This document shows positions 1-9,117 of a DNA stretch of 17,660 bases, in pieces (position 1 is the stretch's first letter; every line of letters begins with the position of its first letter). Source of the stretch: Ichthyophonus hoferi (Eukaryota; Opisthokonta; Ichthyosporea; Ichthyophonida; Ichthyophonidae). A program made the translations under genes and the position numbers. The stretch is from positions 4,339 through 21,998 of the forward strand of contig NAOQ01000912.1 of the NCBI GenBank assembly GCA_002751075.1, in the 5' to 3' direction. The notes below the pieces were generated by a model, which worked only from the letters and a program-made list of their open reading frames with translations, was not told the DNA's origin and did no database searches.

Positions 1-60
1 CCCCCCATTTATTTTCCGTTTTGTTTTGCTTTTGTACTTCGCTTTACCGCCAGCGCTAAT

Positions 61-245
61 CTTTCCATTTAACAGCTAGGTTGCTAAATTCAATAATTTA
101 AATGGAACCAATCATGAATATTTGCATTAGCTAATCCAACTATAGGTCAAAGAGACCCAATAGAACTATCTGATCTTATCACAATCTTACCATTACTAAA
201 AATACCATTATGCTCCTCTTTAGACAGTGAATTAACTTATTTATG
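61..245 (-). repeat. Dispersed repeat D, inverted partner of 16354-16540
   Basis: Read on the minus strand, this segment aligns by eye with 16354-16540 on the plus strand. The shared core includes GTTGGATTAGCTAAT and a following TTATGATTGGCTCCATTTA-like stretch. Identity looks like about 75% with small gaps. Weaker similarity seems to continue outward on both sides. It is the outermost pair of a set of repeats that recurs in mirrored order at the two ends of the window. I do not recognise a family; the CCAAT-type and A+T-rich content would suit a decayed LTR, but that is inference. Confidence 0.65.
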
Positions 246-613
246 TAATTTTATGTAATAGTGCTTATGTTGAATACTATGGCAAGAATGGATCTACCTA
301 TTATTTTGGCTTTGATCGAATTTACTGTGTTTAGTGATCTTGTAGCAGTTTAGTAGTGTTTTATTCTATGAGATTGACCAATAGATGTCTATAAATGTTT
401 ATTGTACGATGTGTGATTAACCTATCCCCGCCTGATGCGCTTGTTACTGGGATTTTTGGGTAATCTAGTATGGAATGCTCTATCTATAACTCTCAACGTC
501 GCCAGGATTAAGAGGAAGGCGGAGGGGGGGTGGGATGGGCAGAATGAAATAAACATTGAATCTTCTTGACCAAAACCCTTCACTGCCAGAGTTTCCAACC
601 CTAAAAATAGCAC
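246..613. other. No gene seen; base composition shifts near 420
   Basis: I see no convincing coding exon here. From about 421 the DNA becomes clearly richer in G+C than the flanking A+T-rich sequence, and this continues to about 1130. This suggests that a foreign segment, probably retroelement material, starts near 420. The minus-strand ORF at 422-613 has low-complexity content and no recognisable motif, so I treat it as chance. Confidence 0.4.
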
Positions 614-859
614 ATGTCCAAATTGAGTTATGCACTACTGATAAGCGATATGGTAGTACAATTTCATCAGCATGAAGAACGTTTTATGCAACTGCAACAA
701 ATGATGGCCCAACTTTTAAAAAGGTTGGCAGTTCAGGAAAGTCCGTCCGGTACAATATCCATTCAACCAGTTTTACAACCGGCGCCACCTGTACAACCAG
801 TTACAACACTACTCCATGAACAATATCTTGCATCTATTGGGCTTAATTCCAACCCTTGA
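614..859 (+). CDS. Short Gln-rich ORF, possibly gag-like
   Basis: An ATG at 614 opens 81 codons ending at TGA. Residues about 15-40 are rich in Gln, Met, His and Leu and could form an amphipathic or coiled-coil helix. The tail is rich in Pro, Gln and Val. I recognise no family domain. N-terminal parts of copia-type gag proteins often have this composition, and the ORF sits about 100 bp upstream of a copia pol end in DNA of similar G+C, so a gag-like relic is one reading. A chance ORF is the other. No promoter, intron or neighbouring exon supports a host gene. Confidence 0.2.
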   Translation: MSKLSYALLISDMVVQFHQHEERFMQLQQMMAQLLKRLAVQESPSGTISIQPVLQPAPPVQPVTTLLHEQYLASIGLNSNP

Positions 860-960
860 TGGGAGCTCATTTGGGAATTCCTTTTGAGACCAGGAGCATT
901 CGTCCCCGGCTCCTGCTCCATTAAACTGCTTTCACAAGCAATAATAACACACGTCATATT

Positions 961-1113
961 GCCGTTTGGTTTTATTACATTAGAGAAGCAGTAAATAACA
1001 AGGAGAGTAAAGTCAGGAGCATCTCATTCGCAAATCAAGCTGATTATCTGACTAAACCGTTCGGACCTGGATCATTCCCAATAGTTAAGAAACTCCTGCG
1101 CCTACAAACATAA
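961..1113 (+). mobile_element. Copia (Ty1-like) pol C-terminal fragment, left arm
   Basis: The plus strand reads as the end of a copia RNase H region, with the family signature QADYLTKPFG followed by a Leu-rich tail and a terminal stop at 1111-1113. In copia elements the motif AD-x-LTKP closes the pol polyprotein. Only this terminal piece is present; the element is a broken fossil. Its divergence from the right-arm copy is only about 7%, so it is younger than the other repeats in the window. Confidence 0.75.
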
Positions 1114-1777
1114 CCATAGGCATAAAATAATAGCATGGACTGCGCTTGGGAAAACGTCAGTACGAGCCCATCGCATCAATGAGTTAACATACTTTCCTTT
1201 TTTTTTGGCCTTCTCTAACGTTCCAGCCAATTGAAGAATGTTACCAGATGGTTAACTGCAAATGAATAAATAGGTTTGACCAATGTCCACATAACAAGCA
1301 GATAAATAATGATCCGCTCAATAGTAGTATATGTGTTTAATTATGTACATAATATTTTTCAATCTGTCAAATGGATTTTTTAATATATAGTATGTGAGAG
1401 AAGTTATACTAATTAGGTAGCTAGCTAAAGAATCCTTTTAATAAGGATATATTAGCATTGGATTATCAGGATAAGATGAGACAAGTACCAATATTTCCTT
1501 ATTAAAAGGGTTATTTAGCTAGGTATCTCATCAGTACAACTGCTCGCATACAATTAACTAATATTGAGCGGATTATTATTTATCTGCTTGTTATGTGGAC
1601 TTTGGTCAAACCTATTTATTTATTTGCAGTTAGCCATCTGGTAACATAACACTCTCCAATTGGCTGGAACGTTAAAGAAGGCCAAAAAAAAAAGGAAAGT
1701 ATGCTAACTCATTAATGCGATAGGCTCATACTGACGTTTCCCCAAGCGCGGTCCATGTTATTATCTTATGCCTACGG

Positions 1778-1930
1778 TTATGTTTGTAGGCGCAGGAGTT
1801 TCTTAACTATTGGGAATGGTCCAGGTCCGAACGGTTTAGTCAGGGAGTCGGCTTGATTTGCGAAGGAAACGCTTCTGACTTTACTCTCCTTGTTATTTAC
1901 TGCTTCTCTAATCTAATGGGCGATATGACT
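1778..1930 (-). mobile_element. Copia (Ty1-like) pol C-terminal fragment, right arm
   Basis: The minus strand carries the same RNase H end as 961-1113, with ADSLTKPFG in place of ADYLTKPFG, the same Leu-rich tail and the same terminal stop. Upstream on the minus strand, to about 2050, there may be a little more of the same region. It is a broken fossil and the second half of the tail-to-tail pair. Confidence 0.75.
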
Positions 1931-2585
1931 TGTTTTTTAGACACATATCACATCTTGCTGCGCAGTCTTGAGGCGCTTCTATTGCTTCCACTCAACAGTT
2001 CTCTCCCAGTATCCTTGCATCCTTTTGTTAGGAGAGTCGCATAAGAATATCTTATGAGGTGGGCGAGCCCGGGTTTATAAACGTGTCCTTGTTTGTCTGA
2101 ATCTTTGGGAATTGACGGTTGTTCTAGAAACATGGGGCGCATTTAGGTAGCTGTGTATTTTGCACATGATGCGAAAATCATGCTAACGTATCGAGATACT
2201 CCTCGTCGATTTTATTTAGTACTTTCAAGTCCATCAAAATTACTGATTCGGAATCAGTGGAGGTCGACTCCTCAAAGCTAGAACTTGACGGAGTTTTTTT
2301 GGAAGGAAAAGAGGAGTTGGTCCTAAAGATGTCAACCTGGTTGGTATAGCTTGATACCCTAGTAGCTGCTATTGTCGCTTGAATCGGTCGGAAAATGTAC
2401 GTGTCTTCTTTTCCGTTCTAACGGACCAAAGGATGGTTTGCGGAGTAAGCGGGAATAGACGTTTTGAATTTTTCTTTATCGCTCTCCTTCTTTCTGTCAT
2501 TACACCAAAACAGTTGTAGTTGTACGCAAGAATTTGCTCATTTACTGAGTTCATTGTTTTTTTATCCCCTTTGAGGGTATACAAA
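1931..2585. other. No intact gene; possible further retroelement debris
   Basis: The DNA stays relatively G+C-rich to about 2350, and one frame at about 2215-2340 reads as an acidic Ser/Val/Glu-rich stretch that might be copia polyprotein linker. I cannot name it with confidence. The ORFs at 1948-2142 and 2369-2584 (both minus strand) show no family motif. Nothing here supports a host gene. Confidence 0.3.
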
Positions 2586-2860
2586 TTGCATTATAGTCTA
2601 ACGCCAGATGACAGACCTGTCAGTCATTTTGTTATCAATTCACATAAATTACTTATTGATAAGTATAGATACTTAATAAGTAAGTTGGTAAATTACAAAC
2701 CAGATAGTTATCTAAAGAACTTGCCGGCTATAGTAAACATTCTACGTAAACATAGACTAAGCTCACTTCTCAAAAAAGCGAAGGATGGGAAACGATCGTC
2801 AATCTTGCTTTCCTTTAATGTACTCATAGTATAACTTAGAGCTAATCAGTATACTCGCCA
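2586..2860 (+). repeat. Dispersed repeat F1, inverted partner of 15215-15502
   Basis: This segment aligns well with the reverse complement of 15215-15502. A run such as AGTATAGATACTTA, then CCAGATAGTTATCTA and TATAGTAAACATTC, appears in both, with about 80% identity over the best 100 bases and mainly transitions between them. A 104-codon open frame (2520-2834, TTG start) lies across the repeat. Because it follows a repeat with no matching open frame in the partner, I do not call it a gene. Confidence 0.75.
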
Positions 2861-4578
2861 ATCAGTAAAGTACATCAAAATAGATAACAGTAACCAATGT
2901 AAAGAAATTTATAACTAACATATTCCCATCACGTAAACATGCAAACTAATGAGCTATTTAGGAGCTTAAGGTCTTGTTCGTTAACGACTTAACCAAAACA
3001 ATCTTACCACCAATTACAATTAGCCATTCACCATTACAATGATAAGATGACGAAAATATGTAGCTACGCTTAATAGTAATGACAGGTAATTACTATGTAC
3101 TGGTTTATTGAATATACTTAAAATGTATGTCTTTTCAATGAGCTATGAACGTTTCAATGCATTCCAGATCTTGTGATTTCCCAGCACCAGAACGCCATTA
3201 TTGCTTTATCTATTATTATTTTTAATTAAGATCAACATTCATTGGGGAAACTAAACGAATTGATAAACAAAAACAAAAGATAGCTAAAATAGGTGCGTTG
3301 TTAAAACAAGATCCAGCAATATTACTAAGAAAAACATTGTAAATAAGTACTGACCAGTTAACTATCAGCCCATAAGTTTCCTAAATTATAGCGTTGTCAT
3401 AAGTTTATATATATATTTAAGCAAGTAATATTTTTGCCTAATCTGGATCATAGGCTTATTGCTATGAATACTTACATACTCGGATTGCAAATAACTCTAT
3501 GATTTTATAATGATGGAAACGATATATCAATCACTTCAAACATTTATGATTCTCTGTTGCTCTGTATATACTGTCGAGTATAAGGTTATGAATAAAATGT
3601 AGTTTAGATGTAGTTCGGAACAATCAACTCGCTTAATCAAAGATTTAAATATGGATTTTGTGCAAATTAATATATTTTGATTAGTATGATGGAAGATCAT
3701 AATCTATAATCAATAGAATAATTAATTAGTTCATTATAGAAAGATACAATCTAGGTTGTTGGAAATCATTGCATATTGTGGAAACATCAGGGAGAGGGTA
3801 TTGTAGTGGCATAAGTGAATACAGTGATTAGTGATGAAATAGGGTGATCTTAATCAGTGGTGCTTATCATCATGGTATTTAAGGTTCAAATACGCATAGA
3901 AAGGACAATGATTTTAATAAATGGAGTAAACTTATCAATTAATTGAGTAAAATTTATCTGAATGAATGAATGCTATCGGACAGATACGTTACTTTGAGCA
4001 GTATAATAGTGAAACAATCAGGAATAGTTAAAGCATACTATAGCAATTGTTGAAGTATGTATTTTCTACATAATTGCTTAAAGTGTGAGATTTATAACAA
4101 TTAGCTATGACTTCGGTCTTTTAGTATCCTTGTCTATTAGTATTACATGTTATACTGATAATAAATAATGGTTTAATGTATCACATAATATAAATAATAA
4201 AAAGTTTATGTAATATATTTGTAGCATTGTCATTTTTTAGTAGGGTATTCTGAATGTATACACAAGATTCAAGGTATCTATTGGAACATATATACTTATA
4301 TCTATTTATCTTTTTTTTTTGTTAAACACATCTATATAAAAAATGGTGGAATAAAATTAATATATTGTAATGTAGAAATTTTAAATAAATTTATCAGTTG
4401 AAACTATTTTTGCTGATAACAACTTTGGTGAAGACATGAAATCAATTAAATACTAATTTTGGGCTATTTTAAAATTACCCATGATAACAGTTATAAAACT
4501 GAACTCCTCGATCAATCTACGTTATTTCTTGATATAAAATTATGGATTATGTTAGAATAATATATATTATATATTATT
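2861..4578. other. A+T-rich intergenic DNA, no gene seen
   Basis: About 1.7 kb without a convincing exon, long ORF or recognisable transposase or polyprotein motif. The only items noted are a perfect A+T palindrome-like stretch at about 4556-4578, right at the boundary of the next element, and weak tRNA-promoter-like boxes near 3848-3885, which I rejected. Confidence 0.5.
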
Positions 4579-4945
4579 TGTTGGAAACAATAAGTAGATA
4601 CAGGAGCGTTTCTTTAACTTATATTTGTTTAGAGGGAAAGGGAGTACCGAATTAAAGGGCGTTTAAGCGTGCTGTTTTCCGTACACGGAGTACAGATATG
4701 ATTAAGCTTATTTTTCTTATCTTTATCTGACCCAAATATGATATTTGAAATGGCTTGTTATATGCATGCAGGACTTACCATTGGCTGGTTCAATTTTGAT
4801 GGATCATCTTGTATTGCCATTTAACACCAATAGATTGCATATCTCTTTTATCAGGCTAATTATATAATAATAACTGCTAATAATATTAAATAATGATAGT
4901 TATAAAAAGAAATACCTATGTTAAATACATATTCCTGTTTAAACA
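4579..4945 (+). repeat. Left LTR-like repeat (copy A)
   Basis: About 367 bp, with TG...CA ends (TGTTGG at the start, AAACA at the end) and a TATAAAAAG box near 4900. It aligns along most of its length with the reverse complement of 14188-14594, including GTACACGGAGTACA-like and CTAATAATATTAAA-like blocks. Confidence 0.6.
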
Positions 4946-5404
4946 CTCTGCGTTGACGGATTATTTCACCCAGGGCATGAAAATATGAAAAACCGATATA
5001 AAAATATGTTAAAATAATGACTACTTAGCTGTAAGCTTATTGCACACTAAATGAACCAGATAATTCCTAACGGCATTTGGAAGTGATTGTAACATGGCAC
5101 CCAATGTAAAAAAAAAAACGAAGAACAGTTGGCCAAGTTGTTTATTTAATCTTCCTGCTCGATTAACTAAGCTCTGGCTCAGTTGCAGGCCCTGGCCAAC
5201 CGGTGACAGGTAATATGCGGGTATTGCCCAATTGTTTTGCACATTAATTTGGTATCATTTAGAAGCTGGAAATGTTGATAGTTTAAATACAGATTTGAAT
5301 ACACTGCATATGTAATAAAATTGTGTCCCTCCATGTAGAGGAGGTCAGTGGATAGGTATAGTCAAGGTGATGTGTTTTCGGTATCTGGCTCATTGACTTG
5401 ATAG

Positions 5405-5618
5405 CATTAGAAAATATGCAACATCTGAAATTGGCTTGCTATAGTCGCAGGACTCTACCATTGGCTGGTTCAATTTTGATAGATCTTTGTATTGCCATTT
5501 AATTAAAGATTGCGCTAACTTTTTTCTCGGGTTACACATAATAATAATTGCTAATAATATAAAATGATTATAGCTATAAAAAGAAATACTTAAATTAATT
5601 CATGTCCCTGTTTTAACA
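5405..5618 (+). repeat. Right LTR-like repeat (copy B, partial)
   Basis: It shares with copy A the blocks CCATTGGCTGGTTCAATTTT, GCTAATAATAT and TATAAAAAGAAATAC and ends TTTTAACA. It corresponds to the downstream part of copy A only. Confidence 0.6.
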
Positions 5619-5623
5619 TTACT

Positions 5624-6102
5624 CAAAGGGGTTTCCGGAAATAATTCGACAGATCCCAACAGTAAACGGAAAATTGCAATATAGAAGTATTTTAATAACG
5701 AAATAGAATAATAAAGAGGAAATTGAAAGAAATTTAAAGTTTTGTTATTTCTACTAGAGGAATTGTATTTTTTACATACATTTCTCATAATCTTTTAAGC
5801 AAAAAATTGTTAATAAAGAAGAAAAAAAGTAGTTGAAAAATCCTTTATTCGTGTAATATCCCACGTAAACCTACATTCAACTTTTCCCACCTTCATCCAT
5901 GTAACAACTTTTGTTTCAAATTTAAGAAATGTAGGTAGAAAATACCATTCCTCTAGTAAAAATAGAAAAAAAAAAATTTCTTTCAATTTTCTCTATTATT
6001 TTCTTTCATTTTTTAAAATATTTTTATGTTGAAATTTTTCATTTATTGTTGGGAACTGTCCAGTTATTTTGGGATTTGTCAAAATATTTCCCGGAACCCC
6101 TG
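5624..6102. mobile_element. Foldback / MITE-like element
   Basis: A long imperfect inverted repeat: the left arm (about 5624-5838) and right arm (about 5878-6102) pair along their whole length around a loop of about 40 bp. The tips read AAAGGGGTTTCCGGAAAT on the left and, reverse-complemented, CAGGGGTTCCGGGAAAT on the right. Arm identity is about 70-75% by eye. There is no transposase ORF, so this is a non-autonomous DNA element. It abuts the right end of the miniature LTR element. I cannot fix a target-site duplication, and the superfamily is unknown. Confidence 0.7.
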
Positions 6103-7039
6103 TAATAGTGATAATCATACCATTTTGTTTATTATTAAAGAAATATTAATATATTTAAACTAGTGCCAACTTTTTGTACGTTTATAAACCTACATTTTAC
6201 AATATTTACGTTTTTTCAGAATGGTTCATGCGTTGTCAAAGCATTAGTGTCAATGTAGTACATTCATAGTGTAGCAGCCTGCAGTGCAGATTGGGCTATA
6301 CTTGGCTAATAGTATCAATAATTTACAACGGGTATAGCATATACATTTCTCAATACGTAAAAAGTGTATGTTTTCCTCTATTAAAAGACTATTAACCCAA
6401 ATTGTAGTTGTTGGGTTTAAGGGAAATTATTCTGTTAAATAAGCTAAATCTATGTTAGTTTGCAGTATGAAGTATTTTCCTACAAGATTTTATCAATAAA
6501 CATTAATTTTATGTAGATATTAATGCTTGTATACGGCCCATTTTTTTAAAAGGACATAAACCCAATTAACAAAAAATATATATCTCTGTACATACATATT
6601 TGATTTATTTCTTTAAAAACGTTTTGTAAACGATAAGAGTCACTGTTAAAGTGTATCTGTTCTTTCCAATTGATGTAAAGTATCAGACACCATGCACAAG
6701 TATTTAAGATGGGTTAGTCACAATCATAACCACTAATATATTAGTGATACACTATGAATATCATAATGAATATTAATAAATTTATTATGTACGGTTGGTT
6801 GGCTAAGCGTATTTTGACAATCGACAAGTATTCAGCTTATATGCCTTGCAATCACAGAGGGTGCCTACTTGTTTTTATGGTTTAAATTACGCTATATCTC
6901 ATTGTTCCTATGACAATCCTCAATTATATGGCTAACCTAACTTTGACTTTATAGAGAATGATCTTATCAGAGTTAGCGTGATTATTTAAAAAACGATTAG
7001 AAGGTCGGTAGTAAAGTACTCTGTTTGTTGACGTTGTTT
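6103..7039. other. A+T-rich spacer, no gene seen
   Basis: No convincing exon. A 163-bp stretch at 6409-6571 begins TGTTGGGTTTAA and ends TAAACCCAATTAACA, so its ends are inverted relatives like those of a small solo LTR or MITE. I found no target-site duplication, so this is only a suggestion. Confidence 0.4.
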
Positions 7040-8205
7040 CAAACGTCAGATTTTTTTTAAATTGCTGGAGAGTCCCTCTTTGTAATCTAAAGCATTCGGC
7101 TCCAGTCTGGCATCGGACGTTACCATTCTGGTGGGGGAATACTTGTTTCTTATAAACGCCGACCCTTGTTTGTTTGTCTTGCAGGGAGTGGTTTTTTTAT
7201 GACAATCTGCGTTTACTTAGATGATATGTTGATTCTGTCTGTCTGATAACAAAGAAGTGATTGACAATATCATTGTCAGTATGAAGCAAACCTTCAACAC
7301 TAAGGACGTGTGCTTCCCTTCTGAGTATCTGGAATACCAGATCAAGAAGGATGAGAATAGCTCCATTTACATATCTCAAGAGTAGTACGTGAAGGATATC
7401 ATTTGTAAATATTACATGGTTAATGCAAGGTTAGCCTTGTCACCGATCCTACCAGGTCAGGCAGCAGCTCTGAACCAAGTCGATTCCGCCACTTGCCATG
7501 TGAAGGACTACCAAACAATGATTGGATGTCTTCTGTGTATATCCAGGCTAACCCGTCCGGACGTTGCTTTTGTGGTGTGAATCCCAGGCAGATTTTCTTT
7601 AAACCTTTTCAATTCACATTAGAAAATGGTTCTTTAAGCAATCACCTACCTCACATCCACCTAGGAGAGAGGTTTAGTATATCACAGAAAGTCAGTTAAG
7701 CAGTTAAGCTTACTGCCTACGCGGATGCAGACTTTGTAGGGGATATAAAATTAAAAAGATTTAAATTGATGTTTGTTATACTTATTTCGAATTCACCAGT
7801 GTCTTGGATGAGCAAGAAACAAAGCCTCGTAGTCACTTCGTCTACAGAGGCTCAGTACATATCACTGTGTACGGACACACATGAAGTAGTGTGTATGACA
7901 GGTATAATGGAAAGCCTAGGTATATACATTAAACCTTTTTAAATAATCGAAAAAAGTAAGCCAACCATCTGTATCACAGAGAACAATGGGATCACCAGGA
8001 ACATAAAGCACATCTAGGCGAAGTATCATTACACCAAAGCCGCCCTTCAAGATGGTGCAATAGTAATAAACCAAGTTCTCACTCTCGATCAAAAAGCCGA
8101 CATTCTGATTAAGGCTCCGCTCTAACTGAGTTCATCCTAGTTAGTTTTATACTAGCTATGGAAAACTAAGATGCATACTGGTATGTAAAGAAGTAAGGGG
8201 AGCGT
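7040..8205 (+). mobile_element. Copia (Ty1-like) RT-RNase H fossil
   Basis: The plus strand holds the second half of a copia pol. In order it shows the reverse-transcriptase catalytic-box relative YLDDMLIL near 7214-7237, the RT end motif with LTRPDVAF near 7551-7570, an RNase H start resembling AYADADF near 7714-7733, and the VTSSTEAQY block near 7832-7857, ending at a decayed version of the AD-x-LTKP tail near 8100. A purine-rich tract (AAGTAAGGGGAGCG) at 8191-8204 sits just before the putative 3' LTR. Integrase, protease and gag are not seen. The element is clearly broken, with several breaks, and is older than the copia pair at 953-1930. Confidence 0.85.
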
Positions 8206-8612
8206 TGTTACAATAAGATTAGTATGGGTTTATGATAGTTTAATTATTGTGTGAATTACTAAGAGACTAACCTCTCCATGATTGGTTAATCTTATCACAT
8301 TGAGATTTCATGAGAGTCAGAAATTCATTGGGGCATTAGCGGTGGATTATTTATAAATAGACATTTTCGTCATCTAGACTATTGATTGGCTCACGATTTT
8401 ACAAATAGGGATAACACCATGGATCGATTAGCGTAAATAGATTCAATAGTCTCCTCTTACATAGAGCGAAATGTATAATACTGAGGGGTCAGTAAATCGG
8501 TGGAGGACTAAATAACGCAAAGTCAGTCCTGGATACTGAACCAAAAAAATAATAATAAATTTATATTACGTTTTGGTGTTGTAGAATTTTGTCTAGATCC
8601 AAAGGGACAACA
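8206..8612 (+). repeat. Putative 3' LTR of the copia fossil
   Basis: The sequence starts TGTTACAATAAG directly after the purine-rich tract, contains a TATA-like TTATAAATAGAC at about 8351, and may end at ACAACA at 8612, giving TG...CA ends and about 407 bp. There is no second copy in the window to confirm the 3' boundary, so the end is a guess. Confidence 0.45.
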
Positions 8613-8646
8613 GTTAGACATATATCTAATCGTAGTTTGCTTCTGA

Positions 8647-9117
8647 CTCCGCACTATCGTTCGGTCGGCTAATAGAACGAAGAAATACAAAGCAGAGACT
8701 TCATCCGACGATTCATCAGGAACAGAACAACTACTAACTGTTGCAGTTCCAATTAAAAGATCCTATACCTTTTCTGAAATTTTTCTTAAAGCCCAGCCTT
8801 CTTCTGTAACAAGTTCAGAAGAGTTTTTCTCATCCACTGAAGCCATATTAACTGAATTAATAAGTGACGAGGACCTATCAGAGATTGACGATGCCTATTT
8901 TGACTATAATTTTAGAGTTCATGAGCGTATCCATCAATCTATCATCTTGAAATGGAACTTCATTTCCAGATGATAGATAGATGGTTTATCTCTTAGGCCA
9001 ATGACTGACATTAAGATTTTAGGCAAGTATTTTCATGTGCGTTTGCGTTACGAGAACGTTATTGATGCCGTTGGTGAACGGGTCTTATTTTTTACTGGTG
9101 TTCCTGCATACGTTTGA
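8647..9117 (+). CDS. Possible small gene, acidic protein with eIF4E-binding-like motif
   Basis: The frame is open from 8647 to 8973 without an ATG. A fungal-looking intron can be placed at 8927-9022 (GTATCC...ATTTTAG, 96 bp). It joins in frame to 9023-9117, which ends in TGA and has ordinary codon use. A possible first exon is ATG at 8471 with a donor GTCAGT at 8488 and an acceptor TAG at 8674-8675. This keeps frame (120 residues) but falls inside the putative LTR, so it is doubtful. The protein is Ser/Glu/Asp-rich. The segment SYTFSEIFLKAQPSS resembles the Y-x4-L-hydrophobic eIF4E-binding motif of Caf20/4E-T-type translation repressors, with Ile in place of Leu. A relic of a larger gene, or chance, remains possible. 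Confidence 0.3.
8931..8984. repeat. 24-bp stem, 6-base loop hairpin
   Basis: Bases 8931-8954 and 8961-8984 are reverse complements over 24 positions with two mismatches, closed by the loop GAACTT. The stem core is ATCTATCATCT. It lies inside the proposed intron of the small gene, just after its donor site. Confidence 0.8.

Larger units (their letters stand above)
953..1930. repeat. Large inverted repeat made of two copia 3' ends
   Basis: The left arm (about 953-1453) and right arm (about 1490-1930) are reverse complements around a 36-bp spacer at 1454-1489. Over about 290 bp of the outer part I count roughly 21 differences (about 7%), nearly all transitions. Each arm begins at its outer end with the C-terminal part of a Ty1/copia RNase H region and runs inward through its stop codon into downstream, LTR-like sequence. 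The two ends therefore face each other tail to tail. The left arm is about 60 bp longer, from extra A+T-rich sequence near its middle. Confidence 0.85.
4579..5618 (+). mobile_element. Miniature LTR element (TRIM-like), old and broken
   Basis: Two direct repeats flank about 450 bp of non-coding DNA. The left LTR-like repeat (4579-4945) starts TGTTGGAAAC and ends TTTAAACA. The right one ends TTTTAACA at 5618 and is a shorter, partial copy. Both carry a TATAAAAAGAAATAC promoter-like box. The five bases before the element are TTATT and the five after are TTACT, a near-perfect target-site duplication. Within 1040 bp there is no room for gag-pol, which is the definition of a TRIM or a heavily reduced LTR element. 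The two repeats differ by roughly 25-30%, so it is old. An inverted relative lies at 14188-15190. Confidence 0.6.

Noticed and set aside
1853-2044. 63-codon plus-strand ORF at the right copia arm
   Set aside because: It is the antisense of the minus-strand copia RNase H fragment.
2520-2834. 104-codon open frame on the plus strand
   Set aside because: It starts at TTG and lies across dispersed repeat F1, whose inverted partner at 15215-15502 has no matching open frame; no family motif was seen.
3848-3885. tRNA-like promoter boxes (AATCAGTGG and GGTTCAAATAC), possible SINE head
   Set aside because: The boxes are degenerate, no cloverleaf can be drawn and no SINE body or tail follows.
5021-5242. 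Minus-strand 73-codon ORF
   Set aside because: It falls in the non-coding interior of the miniature LTR element, and the inverted copy at 14800-15015 shows no matching frame.
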